From Myrica gale (Eukaryota; Streptophyta; Magnoliopsida; Fagales; Myricaceae), in NCBI GenBank assembly GCA_963930655.1, contig OZ005607.1:23320874-23384873 (forward strand): a DNA stretch of 64,000 nucleotides, written 5' to 3'. Shown one piece after another: positions 34,301 to 45,631 of the stretch. Both the position numbers and the translations under genes were made by a program. Under the pieces are notes generated by a model that saw nothing but the letters and a program-made list of their open reading frames with translations, had not been told where the DNA came from and searched no databases. Every line of letters begins with the position of its first letter. The stretch's first letter is position 1.

Positions 34301-36008
34301 GTCTGTTATGGTAGAACAAAGATACAAGAAGACAACTTCTGATCACTGTGTATTTGTTCAAAAATTCTCTGATGATGATTTTATCATTTTACTGCTTTAT
34401 GTGGATGACATGTTGATTATTGGCAGGAATGCTTTAAGGATCGACACACTGAAGATGCAGTTGAGTAAGTCCTTTGCCATGAAGGACTTGGGACCAGCGA
34501 AGAAAATTCTTGGCATAAGAATCAGTCGTGACAGGAAAGATAAGAAGTTGTATTTGTCACAAGAGCAGTACATTGAGAAAGTGCTTCAAAGGTTTAATAT
34601 GGACAACGCTAAAGTGGTTAGTTCTCCTATTGCTACCCACTTCAGACTGAGCACCGAGCAATGTCCTTCTACAGATGAAGAAATGAAAGACATGGCAAGA
34701 GTTCCTTATGCCTCAGCAGTAGGAAGTTTGATGTATGCGATGGTTTGCACAAGACCAGATATAGCTCATGCAGTGGGTGTAGTTAGCCGATTCATGTCAA
34801 ATCCGGGAAAGGATCATTGGAATGCTGTTAAGTGGATCATGAGATATCTTCGAGGCACTTCCAGTGTGAGACTTGGTTTTGGAATTGGACAACCATTACT
34901 AGTTGGCTACACAGATGCAGATATGGCAGGAGATGTGGATACTCGGAAGTCTACTTCGGGTTATCTGATCACTTTTGCAGGTGGGGCTATTGCTTGGCAA
35001 TCAAGACTTCAGAAGTGTATTGCCCTTTCTACGACAGAGGCAGAACTTATTGCAGCAACAGAAGCTGCTAAAGAGTTCCTATGGACAAAGAAGTTCATGA
35101 TAGAACTTGGTTTCAAGCAAGAAAGGTATGTGTTGTTTTGTGATAGCCAGAGTGCTATTCATCTTGCTAAGAATTCCAGTTTTCATGCAAGATCGAAGCA
35201 TATTGATATTCGATATCATTGGATCAGAGATGTGTTGAATGATAAATTACTGGAACTTGAGAAAGTTCACACTGACAATAATGGTGCTGATATGTTAATA
35301 AAAGCACTACCAAGACAGAAGCTTGAAGATTGTTGTTCGATCGCCGGGATGGCGATTTCCTCCACATAGTCGGAAGGGGGAGATTTGTTGGGTACATGAA
35401 GGAAAGCCCAATGGGGGTCTTTAATAAGGCCCAAAACCCATTAGGGTTTTAACTTATAACCCTAAGGATGAGTTCTTTGAAAGTTGTACGGATTAAAAGA
35501 AGAGAAAGAAAAGAAAGAGGCAGTTTTTCTCTTTCACGCTCAGGTTTCATCAAAGGCTAGATCCTGCTTCGTCTGTGGTCCGATCGACCTGAAATTTGGA
35601 GGAGACTTTCACGACACAAGGGGCTATCATCTGAACGGTGAAGATCAGCTTTTGAACAGTAACCGAAAATTGTTGGTATTTTCTCTACTTTGTTTTTCCG
35701 TTGTATTTGCCAAGATTGATATCATCTTGAAGATCTGAGTTGTACCCTCTAGTTGTGACTAGAGAAGACTTTGCGTACCCATTATTTGGTTTATAGTGGA
35801 GATTTGACTGGACTAGGTCCCGTGGTTTTTCTTTCTCACACCGGGGAAGTTTTCCACGTAAAAATTGCTTGTGTCGTTCTGGCTTGGTGTGATTGATTAT
35901 CTTGAGATTATTTTTCAGTACATATAATTGTTGAGATTGCGCTCTATTTGCTTTCATCTAGAGAGAAGAATTATTCCGCTGTTTTGTTTGCCGTTATCTC
36001 TCTTAACA
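31373..36008 (+). mobile_element. Ty1/copia LTR retrotransposon (fossil)
   Basis: A retroelement fossil flanked by the 5-bp duplication GTTTT (31368-31372 and 36009-36013). LTR sequence is at both ends (starts TGTTGGGT, ends TTAACA); the 3' LTR spans 35386-36008 and is preceded by a purine tract (35371-35383). Parts in copia order: gag (about 31.55-32.2 kb, zinc knuckle CYHCGKKGHIRKYC), protease (near 32.27 kb, WVIDSGASIHAT), integrase (about 32.8-33.5 kb), reverse transcriptase (about 33.9-34.8 kb, LLLYVDDMLIIG) and RNase H (about 34.9-35.3 kb). It is broken, with several breaks. The LTR parts that can be compared differ little, so it is probably the youngest layer here. Confidence 0.9.
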
Positions 36009-37803
36009 GTTTTCTCTACTCACTTATATAGTTCATAACAATATAGGGAACTCAAACATCACTGATATTGCCAAGAAATGAATCAATATAAGAGAATGAT
36101 AAGCTACAAACTGCAGGAGATATAACCAAGTAAACAAGGAAACAGAGAACATCAAACCAATTACATTGAAAAACTAGCTCACAGTGAGGCAATAGATTCT
36201 GTGTAAGAGTACATTGAACTAGAATGGAAAAGATATTGAACCAAAATGCGGAGAGCTGTAATGAGAAGATTTGCAACTAATGTATATCGTCTCAGTTGGC
36301 AAGAAAAGAATTAAAGAAGGAATAATTTCTTAATGTCATGAGTTAAGCGTACTACCTCTTCCCCTTTCAACTTGTTGTTCAATCCCACAAAATGCTCCTC
36401 AGACAGGATTGGTAAAAACACATTTTCAAGAATGCGTCCATCTTCTCATTGCAGTTCTCCCTGTAATCCCTCACATTGGAGTAATCAGCAAAAATTGGAA
36501 AACCTAACCTTTTAATGAAATATATGGAGATACTTTGGGTCAATACAAACTAGAATAGCACCTCTTGTCGAGAAACGACAAGCAAAATTACAGATCTCCT
36601 CTGCAGACACAAAGAGGTTATAAGCATAACTAACTTTGTGGCAGTGGACTCACGCAATTCAGCTCTAAAAGATCACACCCATCACAAAATTTCCAAAAGT
36701 AAAAGCTTACAATCGCAGTGGGACTGGTGGCCTGGCCTCTGGTGCAGAAAGGTTGAGTATTGCACATGCTGCTCCGGTCGTATGATAATCTTTATGCCAG
36801 AAACACCCATATCTGGGGGAGAAGTCTACGATACTTGAGGCGAAAAAGAAGATTAGGGATATCTTCAAGCTAAGGGCGCGGGGAGGGGGAATTTAATTGT
36901 ATAAGGCGCGCGAGGGAGTTTTTAAGAAAGGGGGAGAGGAGGTGAGGGAAAGACAACGTTTTCACTTCAATGTGTTTTTTTATTTGTAGTATTTTTTAAT
37001 AATAATTTTATATTTTTTAGTTATATTTTTTCAGTAAAAGATATTTTGTATGATTTGTTATATTTTTTTTATAATACATTACATGTACTTTAGTTGTATA
37101 AGTTAAATTCACAATATCTTTTTTTTTGGAAATAAATGATATGTCCTAATTATTGAAATATAATTGTTAATTATAATTAATAAAATATTCAATTACCATA
37201 ATAACTATAACCAGATATTAAGTTATGTACTTTAATTGCATAAACTAATTAATCATATGATAATAGATGTTTTTTTGTTTGAAATTAAATAATATGTCAT
37301 AATTAAATATTATTATATTACTAATTATTACAAATATATATGCTCACTATAAGCATATGATAATAGATGTCTAAACTACATAGATTTAGTCAATAAAAAT
37401 ACAATTACCATAACAATCATAAATATAAATTTCATAATATTATTTCTAATTTCATATAACAACTTCAATGTTCATAACACTCTAATTTTTTAAAAACCGC
37501 TGCTACAGGTCCGCTTTATAGCAGCGGTCAGTATGACCGCCGCTGTAGGTACCTAATTTCTAGCGGCATTTTCAAAAAACACTACTAAAGGTATTACCTT
37601 TAGCGGCGTTTTGTAGAAAAACGCTGGTAAAGGGGGGGGGGGTTTATAGCGGCGTTTTGTAAAAAAACACTGGTAAAGGGGGTCTATATCGGCGGTCAGC
37701 TATAGACCCCCTTTACCAGCGTTTTTTTACAAAACGCCTCAAAAAAACCCTTTAGCGGCATTTTTAGCGACCGCCGCTATAGACCTGTTTTTTTGTACTG
37801 AGT

Positions 37804-39250
37804 ATTTGTTGAGACTAAGAGGTGACAATTGGATTTTGCGGGTATGCATCTTCTAAAAACGTTGCAAAATGCCTTCGTTCTCTATTGGTGCAAAATTTTT
37901 CCTCTCGACTTATACTACCATACTATCATTCATCCAGTTAATTCTTATCTCCTAAGCGATCAAATCATACTCAGAGCAAGTGCGTCCATCATCTCTTACG
38001 TTTTCAAGCACATCCAATACTACTGACAACATATAGTGAATAAATTGATTATTATAATGTGGTATGAACCCCAATGACTCCACGATGACAGATTTTTTTT
38101 TTAACAAAAACTTATCAATCATATAAACAAAACAAAACAAAAATTCATCAACCAATCAGTGATAATAGCATTAAATATTAAATTTTTGTTTTTCAAGATA
38201 CCAATGGGACACCAACTAATCAAGCAAATATAATATTTAATATATGTTATGTTTGCTAGGGATGTTGATTGGTATTAATGTTTTAATTTTGTTGTTACTG
38301 TGAGACTATTACGCTTAAAGGTGCATATGCAATTTTTTATTAAAGTAAAATAGATAATGCACTAACGAGATAGAAAGCAACGGGGTAATATATATAATTC
38401 GGGGTAGAGCCAACCGGGGCGATGACCCCTGTTCGCTTTCCTTCATTCTGCCTATTCTGGCGTCTAATATAAATACAGCAGGCGACTAATTCTTTCCAGC
38501 AATCGGTTTTGCAACAACCTTTTTTTATTTATAAAGTAAATTCCAAACTAAATTATTACAGGAACATTGTTTAATTACAATTAACATGAGGCAGAGACAT
38601 TATTTATCCAAAAGTCGTGGCCAAAAGTTAATATTATTCTTTCCTAATCTATTGGAGAAAATCTCTGAAGGATCTATTTCCTAAAAGCTGATCTTGTGAT
38701 TCATGCAATTGGAGAATTTGAAGGGATCGAACAGAAGTAATCAATTATTAATGCTGCTTATATATATATATAAAACACCCTATCAACTTCACTTTTAAAT
38801 TTTAATTACTCCTTTTCCCATTGCTTCCACTAGTTTTTAAGCAAAAATAAAAAAAACAGACATAATTAATTATCTTCACATACTTTCTTTATTTTGACAA
38901 TATTATTTTTCTTTATTTTCTATTTTGTATATAAATACTAATATGATTGATTAAATATAATTTGCATCCTAATCTATAATTTTTATCACATTACACCAAC
39001 CAATTATTGATTACAGATGTTTTGCATGACCCTCAGTTAATTTTTTTCAAAATCATAATTAAGTAATACTGATAAATCAATTTTTGTCAAAATTAACAGA
39101 AAATTTTTAAATTATGCAGCAAAATGTCTAAACTTAATAAATAATGGGTACAATATGATAAAAATAATAGTTGGAGAAGCAAAGTGTCAAGACAATTATA
39201 ATTTAAGTGTGTAAAATATATTTATAGTATACTAATATATATTCTTATGA
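37804..39250. other. 5' flank of gene C (hAT remainder and shared non-coding)
   Basis: Up to 38456 this is the right part of the hAT remnant. From 38457 it is shared segment sequence (ATACAGCAGGCG, CAAACTAAATTATTACAGG, GATTCATGCAATTGGAG), with the promoter-proximal MITE at about 38950-39230. No coding. Confidence 0.5.
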
Positions 39251-39600
39251 CTTCAATTGGCTCTTGGTAATTCATAAGATTATCTTTAAACGAATATATA
39301 TAGTTTCTAGTTAGAAAAAAATAAAATTTATTAAATTATTTAACTATAGCTAGAATATTCTATATATATATATATATCATCACATTCCCAAATGCTATGG
39401 CCATATTATATAGGTCTTAGGCAACTCTTGCTGAATAGGGAGAGTTTCAGTAATATTTAGTTGCGAGGATATTTTAGAATAAAAAATCATACGGATTACA
39501 ATTAAATAGCTTAGTTTATTATAACTGCGTAAATTATCCCAGTATTTAAACTCCTAAAATCAGAAACTATCTAAAAGAAGAAAATTGAACTCATAGTAAT

Positions 39601-40071
39601 ATGGCTGGAATAACTATGAAAAAATTAATAATTACGGCGCTGGTGATGATCATCATGATATTTAACTATCAGGATCAAGTGCAAGCTGCTGCAAATAACT
39701 TTCGGTCTGATCCCCCAGCTTCACCTCCTATTCACAGCGATTGTATCTCCGACCAACAGCTCGATTCTAAATTAGAGGCCGAATCTGGCAAGGGACCTGA
39801 TTTACTGCATCAGTGCCTTGAGTTTCGCCTGGAACGATGTACAGAATCGCATAAACCGAGAAGCCTCTTGCTCAAGGAATGCCTTGTGCGTCAATTCTTT
39901 CAGTGCTTGTATAAGTTTGGATTTCCTGTCTTAAAAGATGACGCCGACACTTATCACAAAGCTAAACAGTGTATAAAACAATGCTTCCCGTCAGGAGTCG
40001 AAGCTCTGGTATCAGGATTATTTGAGGAGGGACTCTGTTTAAAGGATTGTTTTGAAAAGACCATCCTTTGA
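39601..40071 (+). CDS. Secreted eight-cysteine peptide, copy C (one extra cysteine)
   Basis: Single exon, 156 residues, start at MAGIT. Signal peptide about residues 1-29 (core ALVMIIMIF, cleavage near VQA-A). Scaffold cysteines at 72, 80, 94, 102, 124, 128, 146 and 150 (CX7C-X13-CX7C-X21-CX3C-X17-CX3C). It differs from the other copies by a ninth mature cysteine, Cys48, in HSDCISDQQ, where A and D read HRDR. An unpaired cysteine in the linker could allow dimerisation, or may signal relaxed constraint. Otherwise very close to copy B (LVRQFFQC, FPSGVEAL, CFEKTIL at the end). Secreted; activity unknown. Confidence 0.85.
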   Translation: MAGITMKKLIITALVMIIMIFNYQDQVQAAANNFRSDPPASPPIHSDCISDQQLDSKLEAESGKGPDLLHQCLEFRLERCTESHKPRSLLLKECLVRQFFQCLYKFGFPVLKDDADTYHKAKQCIKQCFPSGVEALVSGLFEEGLCLKDCFEKTIL

Positions 40072-41437
40072 GATGTTGTCTGTCTGTGGGGTTTGATCAT
40101 GAGCTCCGGTCGAGGTCTGAGAAAAGGCTTTTATCTAGTATCTTCATACCTTTTTTTACTCTCCATTCGATTGTATACAGAAATGTCCAGGTTTGTGCAT
40201 TATATCAATTTTGGGCATTAAAAATCTGGTAATTCCTGAGGGTAATAATTTTGCATGTTATCGAGTTTTTAAGAGATTTAAGAATTATTATTAAACGAAA
40301 TAACAGAAAATAAAAGTAATTAGTTCTTGAGTTTTCGTAGGAACTTGCAAATAAAAAAAATATTAGGATAAATAAATTTTGCACTCTCCAATTAACCATG
40401 GGGTCTTGAGTTTACTTTGCACTCCCAATTATTGTGTTTATGATATTCTACCTACTAACTATTAGTTTTAGACACTTTGCATCTTCCGTTAAAATTTTCA
40501 ATTAACTTTGACGGGAATTTATTATTCGTGTTTTAAATTGTGATACCCTCATAAAATGATATTTATAAAAAAAATTATGTCGAAAAATGTCATTTTTCAT
40601 AAAAAAAACTTATTTTCTGTTCAAATTGATTTTTTTTATTGAATGTGCAATGTGACAAAAATAATAGATTGAAGTACTACAAAGAATCATGACCCTTAAA
40701 ATTGGAGGATGCAAATTATATTTATCCCCAAAATAATTTCCCTAATATGTTTTGCTCCCTTAATTCCAAAATAAATGTTTTCTTTTGTATGTATTTTCAG
40801 AATAGCAGTAGAGAGTTTATAATAATCAATTATTTTATTCTCTTTATCGCATCAATAGATTTTGTGTTGGGTGGTTTCAGGTTGATTAAGATGGCATGTG
40901 GGACCTGGACATGGCCTGGAATATCAGCACTCCGATCCTACTTTTATTAATTATTCTCATGATCTGTTTTTTTTTAATGTTTGTATTGGTTCTAGTCAAA
41001 ACAATATGTCCGTGTAGAGACGCTTCTGTTTCGACGTTATGTTGATTTTCTTTTATATTTGTAAGTAATTTGGTTTTAATAAATATCTTCTTTACGTTGC
41101 TTTTGTTAATGGATGTTTCTATTGAATGCATTGAGGAATTGGTAGATATATAGGAGTGGATTTGGTTAGGGCTGTTTGTTCCTTTTCTTCTCTATAATTT
41201 CTTACATCAAGAGGAAGTATATGCTAGCGTTGCGTCTATTTTTCTCCAAATTAAACCTGTTAATTTGGTCTACTGTATTTACATGAAATATTAGTTGTTG
41301 GATATAATGTGACAAAAATATTAGTTGAGATATAAAATATTAACATCCATATAATTGGAAAGGTGCAGTGTATGTTTCACATAACTTAAGTTACATCTAT
41401 TTGACAAAGGATGTAAATTATTTTAACATTGATATAT
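40072..41437. other. 3' flank of segment C, no gene
   Basis: Shared flank containing the 3' MITE and the landmark GGTTGATTAAGATGGCATG. At 40676-40800 it preserves the site where the small CACTA sits in copy B. Confidence 0.5.
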
Positions 41438-41445
41438 AATTGGAG

Positions 41446-42002
41446 TAGGGCAGAATAAAACCGGACCGCAGACCGGACCGGACCGGAAAATCGGACCGGA
41501 TTTGCGGTCCGGTCCGGACAGGATTGAAGGATCGGATTTATCCGGCCCGGTCCGGGTCATAGATTTCTTAAATGCGGTCTGGACCGGACCGCATTTAATT
41601 TTTTTTTAAAATTATTTAAAAACTATTACTCTACGCAGTGCAGAGAACTGCACTGCGCAGTGCACTCTGCACTGCGCAGTGCCTTGTGCGCAGAGCAGTA
41701 GGCACTGCGCAGCCGTGCAAAAATATTTTTTTAAAAAATATTTCTTTTTTAAAAAAAAATCACTGCGCAGTGTGCCGAAACACAGTGTTCGAATTTTTTT
41801 TAAAAAAAAAATCACTGCGCAGTAGGCTGCATTGCGCTGTGCCTACTGTGCATATCCGTTCGAAATTTTTATTTTTTTCATTTTTTTTTTTAAAATTAAA
41901 TCCGGTCTGGACCACTTTTCAGACCGAATAAGGCAACCGAAAATGCGGTCCGGACCGGATTGCGGTCCGAAAACTGGACCTCATTTCTAGTTTTCAGCCC
42001 TA
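41446..42002. mobile_element. 557-bp hAT MITE rich in CCGGACCGG and CTGCGCAGTG palindromes
   Basis: Flanked by the 8-bp duplication AATTGGAG (41438-41445 and 42003-42010), with inverted termini TAGGGC / GCCCTA. Copy B (28711-28718) shows the empty site. The arms are built of GGACCGGACCGGA and its complement. The core (41630-41840) repeats CACTGCGCAGTG and GCACTGCGCAG several times, giving strong stem-forming potential in otherwise AT-rich DNA. No transposase coding. Confidence 0.8.
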
Positions 42003-42666
42003 AATTGGAGGGTGTATTAATGTCTCAAAATCGCGGTAGTGTATGGTGTAATATGTCAAATCTCTTGATGGCTAAAAAGTAAAAAGTGTATTTACCGCAA
42101 TCGCAAATACTGTCGGAATTGGTAAAGGTTTTTATTTTTATTAAAATCAATATCGGTCGTTTTATTCCATTAAATTCGAGTGCTACATTAAATGCTTGTT
42201 TGTTTTTGTCTATCTTTAAATTGCACTACACAATTCCAATAAGGAATTGTAAACGATCCTGGTCCATCCCACTACATTTGTAGAAAATCACTGTTGATAT
42301 TAATGCCTGCTTAGTCAAGGCATTGACAACTTTAACTTTTACATCTGAAATATGAACTCAGAGTCTGATATTATCTATATATATATAAGAAAAATACATT
42401 TTGTGTCGTCCAATTATTGTAGTTTTGACACTTTAGACCCTATATTACCAACTTCATTATATTCAATCGTTTACACTTTGACACACCACCATTAGTTTGG
42501 ACTGAAATTACTATTTTGGTTCAGAGAAATGACAATTTTAGTCCTAAAAAATATAATTATAAAAATTTATGAAGGTAAATTCATCATTTCAATCAACCAA
42601 AATAACAATTCTGTCTGAATTAACTATGGGTACACAGTGTGAGAACACCAATAATCTAGGGGTGAA

Positions 42667-42712
<46 letters not shown>

Positions 42713-42784
42713 AAATTTGCACAATATTCTTTGGGTCAAACTTTTAAAAGGAAATTTCAGCCATTAATCCTTCAAACTGGCGTC

Positions 42785-43983
42785 TAGTGAACCAAGATTG
42801 AATTTAAAAAGGGGGGGCAAACTACTAAAGTGAAATGATAAAAAAAAATTTCCTACGTAATGCAAAATAATGTCTTAGAATTAAAATATTAAAAATTAAG
42901 GACTAAAAACATTAAAAATATTGAAATACACGTCTCGTACTATTTGTTGAGACTGAGACGTGACAATTTGATTTTACAGGTATGCGTCTTTTAAAAACGT
43001 TGCAAAATGACTTCGTTCTCTATAGTTTCAAAAATTTTCCTCTCGACGTATATTACCATACTATCATTCATCTAGTAATTTCTTATCTCCTAAGCAATTA
43101 AATCATACTCAGAGCCATAGATCAAATCAATATTTACTTTTGTAAAACGATGATTCATCTCCTGAGCGATCAAATCAATAACTTGACAAAACAATTCCAC
43201 ACGAAAATGATGCAAATACGTAATTTTTTGTCCTCCATGCTGAGCCCGACCACGAGTTTGACTTCTTCCAAAAAAACACTTCATTTCATCTCCCTCAAAG
43301 TCTGCAACCGATGCTTCACAACTCCAACCAAAGTCATAGCATTAACGATGTCTTAATCATTTCTCTGTAAGGCCTGTGACAATTCAGTCGTAATTCACAT
43401 TATATTCCTCAACGAATGCATAGTGAATAAAAAGTCGAAGCTTTGCATCTTTGCCATCATACCAGAGCCATTGATCTTTGTTCTGAGCAAGTGCGTGCGT
43501 CCGTCTGTTACGTTTTCAAGCATATCCAACACTGCTGACAACATAGTGAAGATATTGATTATTATAATGTGGCATGAACCCCAATGACTCCACGATGACT
43601 GATTTGTTTTTTATCAAAAACTTATCAATTATATAAACAAAACAAAACGAAACAAAAATTCATCAACCAATCGGTGGTAATAGTATTAAAAATTAAATTC
43701 TTGTTGTTCAAGACACCAATGAAGTACCACCTAATCAAACAAATAGAATATTTAATATATGTTATGTTTGCTAGGGATGTTGATGGGTATTAATGTTTTA
43801 ATTTTGTTGTTACTGTGACACTCTATTACACTTAAAGGTACATATGCAATTTTTAATTAAAAAAAATAGATAATGCACTAAATAGACAGAAAGCAAAGGG
43901 GTAAAATACATATAAAAAAAAAATTTCGCGGCAGAGCCAACCGGGGCGGTGGCCCCTGTTCGCCTCCCTTCATTCTGCCTAAG
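42785..43983 (-). mobile_element. hAT transposon remnant in copy D (TTF/DUF4371-type transposase relic)
   Basis: 1,199 bp between two CTGGCGTC repeats (42777-42784 and 43984-43991). The minus strand encodes recognisable C-terminal transposase sequence: TYLHHFRVELFCQVIDLIAQ followed by EMNHRFTKVNIDLIYGSE (about 43230-43110), with KHRLQTLREMK just upstream. This matches plant hAT transposases of the zinc-finger TTF/DUF4371 type. It is far shorter than an autonomous element (about 3-4 kb) and has several broken frames. The left end AGTGAACCAAGATTG is a degenerate CAGTG terminus. Confidence 0.75.
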
Positions 43984-43991
43984 CTGGCGTC

Positions 43992-45154
43992 TAATATAAA
44001 TACATCAGGCGACTAATTATTTCCAACAATCGGTTTTGCAACAACCATTTTTTAAATATAAAGTAAATTCCAAACTAAATTATTACAGGAAGATTGTTTA
44101 ATTACAAGTAACATGAGGCCGAGACATTATTTATCCAAAAGTCGTACGTGGTCACAGGTTGTCAACTTTAATTGGCCAAAAGTTAATATTATTCTTTAAA
44201 GTACTAATCTATTGGAGAAAATCTCTGAAGGATCTATTTCCTAAAAGCTGATCTTGTGATTCATGCAATTGGAGATTTTGAAGGGATCGAACAGAAGTTA
44301 TCAATTATTAATGCCGCTTTAATAATATATATATATATATATATATATAACACCCTTTCAACTTCACTTTTAAATTTTAATTACTCCATTTCCCGTTGCT
44401 TCCACTAGTTTTTAAGCAAAAATTTTAAAAAAACAACAGACATATATATTAATTATCTTCACATACTTTCTTATTTTGATATTATTTTTCTTTCTTTTGT
44501 ATGTTGTATAAAAATATTAATAGGATTGATTAAATATACTTTGTATTCTAATTATTATTTTTGTCACATTACATCCACCAATTATTAATTACAGATGTTT
44601 TGCATGACTCTCAGTTAATATTTTTCAAAATCGTAATTAAGGAAAGCCGATAAATTAATTTCAGTCAAAATTAACAGAAATTTATAGTCAGCAAAATGTC
44701 TAAACTTAATAAATAGTGGGTACAATATGATAAAAATAATAATTGGAGAAGCAAAGTGTCAAGACAATTATAATTTAAGGGTGTAAAGTATATTTATAGT
44801 ATACTTATATATATTCTTATGACTTCAATTGTCTCTTGGTAATTCATAAGATTATCTTTAAATGAATATATATAGTTTCTAGCTACAAAAAAAAAATTAT
44901 TAAATTATTTAACTATATCTAGAATATTATATATATATATCATCACATTCCCAAAAGCTATAGCCATATATAGGTCTTAGTCAACTCTTCCTGAATAGGG
45001 AGAGTTTTAGTAATATTTAATAGAGAATATATTCTAGAATAAAAAATCATACGGATTACAATTAAATAGCTTAATTTATTATAACTGCGTAAATTATCCC
45101 AGTATTTGAACTCCTAAAATCAGACACTTTCTAGAAGAAGAAAATTTAACCCAT
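43992..45154. promoter_or_regulatory. 5' flank and promoter region of gene D
   Basis: Shared among the four copies. From the gene upward: the 5' leader word CTTTCTAGAAGAAGAAAAT, GCGTAAATTATCCCAGTATTT, the block ATCATACGGATTACAATTAA, a second block TCATCACATTCCCAAAAGCT, and the MITE at about 44525-44790. The TATA box is probably ATTATAAC or the AGTATTTGAAC stretch about 45-75 bp before ATG. Copy A differs here (AGTATAAATG). Control signals are not known. Confidence 0.4.
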
Positions 45155-45631
45155 ATGGCTGGAATAAGTATGAAAAAATTAATAATTACGGCGCTCGTGA
45201 TGATCATGATATTTTATCAGGATCAGGTGCAAGCTGCTGCAAATAACTTTCGCTCTGATCCCCCAGCTTCACTTCCTATTCACCGCGATCGTCTCTCCGT
45301 CCAAGAGCTCGATTCTACGTCATTAGAGGGCGCCGAACCTGGCAAGGGACCTCATGATTCACTGCATCACTGCCTTGAGAGCCGTCTGGAAGTATGTATA
45401 GAATTGCATAGCCCGAAAACCCTCGTGCTCAATTTATGCCTTGTGCGTCAATTCTTTCAGTGCTTGTATAGGCATGGATTTCCTGTCGTAGAAGCTGACG
45501 CCGACACTTATCACAAAGCTAAACAGTGTATAAAAAAATGCTTCCCGCCGGGAGTCGAAGCTCTGTTGACAAGATATAAGGAGGGAATCTGTTTACGGGA
45601 TTGTTTTAAAGAGACCATCTTGAAGGGTTGA
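45155..45631 (+). CDS. Secreted eight-cysteine peptide, copy D
   Basis: Single exon, 158 residues, start at MAGIS. Signal peptide about residues 1-27 (core ALVMIMIFY, cleavage near VQA-A). Cysteines at 73, 81, 95, 103, 125, 129, 146 and 150: CX7C-X13-CX7C-X21-CX3C-X16-CX3C, one residue shorter than the other copies in the last loop (LLTRYKEGIC). The linker is longer (LDSTSLEGAEPGKGPHDS). The first helix is the most diverged of the four (LESRLEVCIELHSPKTLVLN), while DADTYHKAKQCIKKCFPPGV is unchanged. The pattern of variable surface residues on a fixed cysteine frame fits a secreted defence-type peptide, but this is inference. Confidence 0.85.
   Translation: MAGISMKKLIITALVMIMIFYQDQVQAAANNFRSDPPASLPIHRDRLSVQELDSTSLEGAEPGKGPHDSLHHCLESRLEVCIELHSPKTLVLNLCLVRQFFQCLYRHGFPVVEADADTYHKAKQCIKKCFPPGVEALLTRYKEGICLRDCFKETILKG

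Larger units (their letters stand above)
29608..37800. mobile_element. 8.2-kb CACTA transposon with nested copia element
   Basis: Left terminus CACTACAAAAAAAGGGCCTA at 29608; right terminus is the inverted GACCTGTTTTTTTGTACTG ending at 37800. The 3-bp duplication AGT flanks both sides (29605-29607 and 37801-37803). Copy D shows the empty site at 42939-42941. Subterminal arrays of AGCGGCGGTC/GACCGCCGCTATAG words fill 29630-29880 and 37495-37790. No TNP2 or TNPA transposase coding was found, so it must have moved with help from another element. The interior holds exon-like minus-strand stretches and a copia retrotransposon. Confidence 0.85.
29452..38456 (-). mobile_element. hAT transposon remnant in copy C, split by a CACTA element
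   Basis: Flanked by the 8-bp duplication CTGGCGTC (29444-29451 and 38457-38464) and starting CAGTGACGAAACCAAG, the CAGTG-type hAT terminus. Its two parts (29452-29607 and 37804-38456) match the uninterrupted copy at 42785-43983. The minus strand keeps traces of a TTF-finger/DUF4371-type hAT transposase (FIHYMLSVVLDVLENVRDD-like). The right end lacks a clear inverted terminus but carries the words GTAGAGCCAACCGGGGCGAT. Shared with copy D, so it is older than the C/D split. Confidence 0.7.
29068..42380 (+). repeat. Segmental copy C
   Basis: Opens with AATTACATTTTGTGTCC (29076) and continues with AATTTGCACAATATTC (29383), a hAT remnant, CTGGCGTCTAATATAAATAC (38457), the peptide gene (39601-40071) and the shared 3' flank. 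It is the longest copy because of the nested hAT, CACTA and copia insertions. A second hAT element (41446-42002) lies in its 3' flank. Closest to copy D in the 5' part (shared hAT), but its gene is closest to copy B, which suggests unequal exchange or stepwise duplication. Confidence 0.8.

Noticed and set aside
41638-41931. Overlapping open frames rich in Leu, Cys and Ala
   Set aside because: They come from the CTGCGCAGTG repeats and poly-A/T tracts of a hAT MITE.
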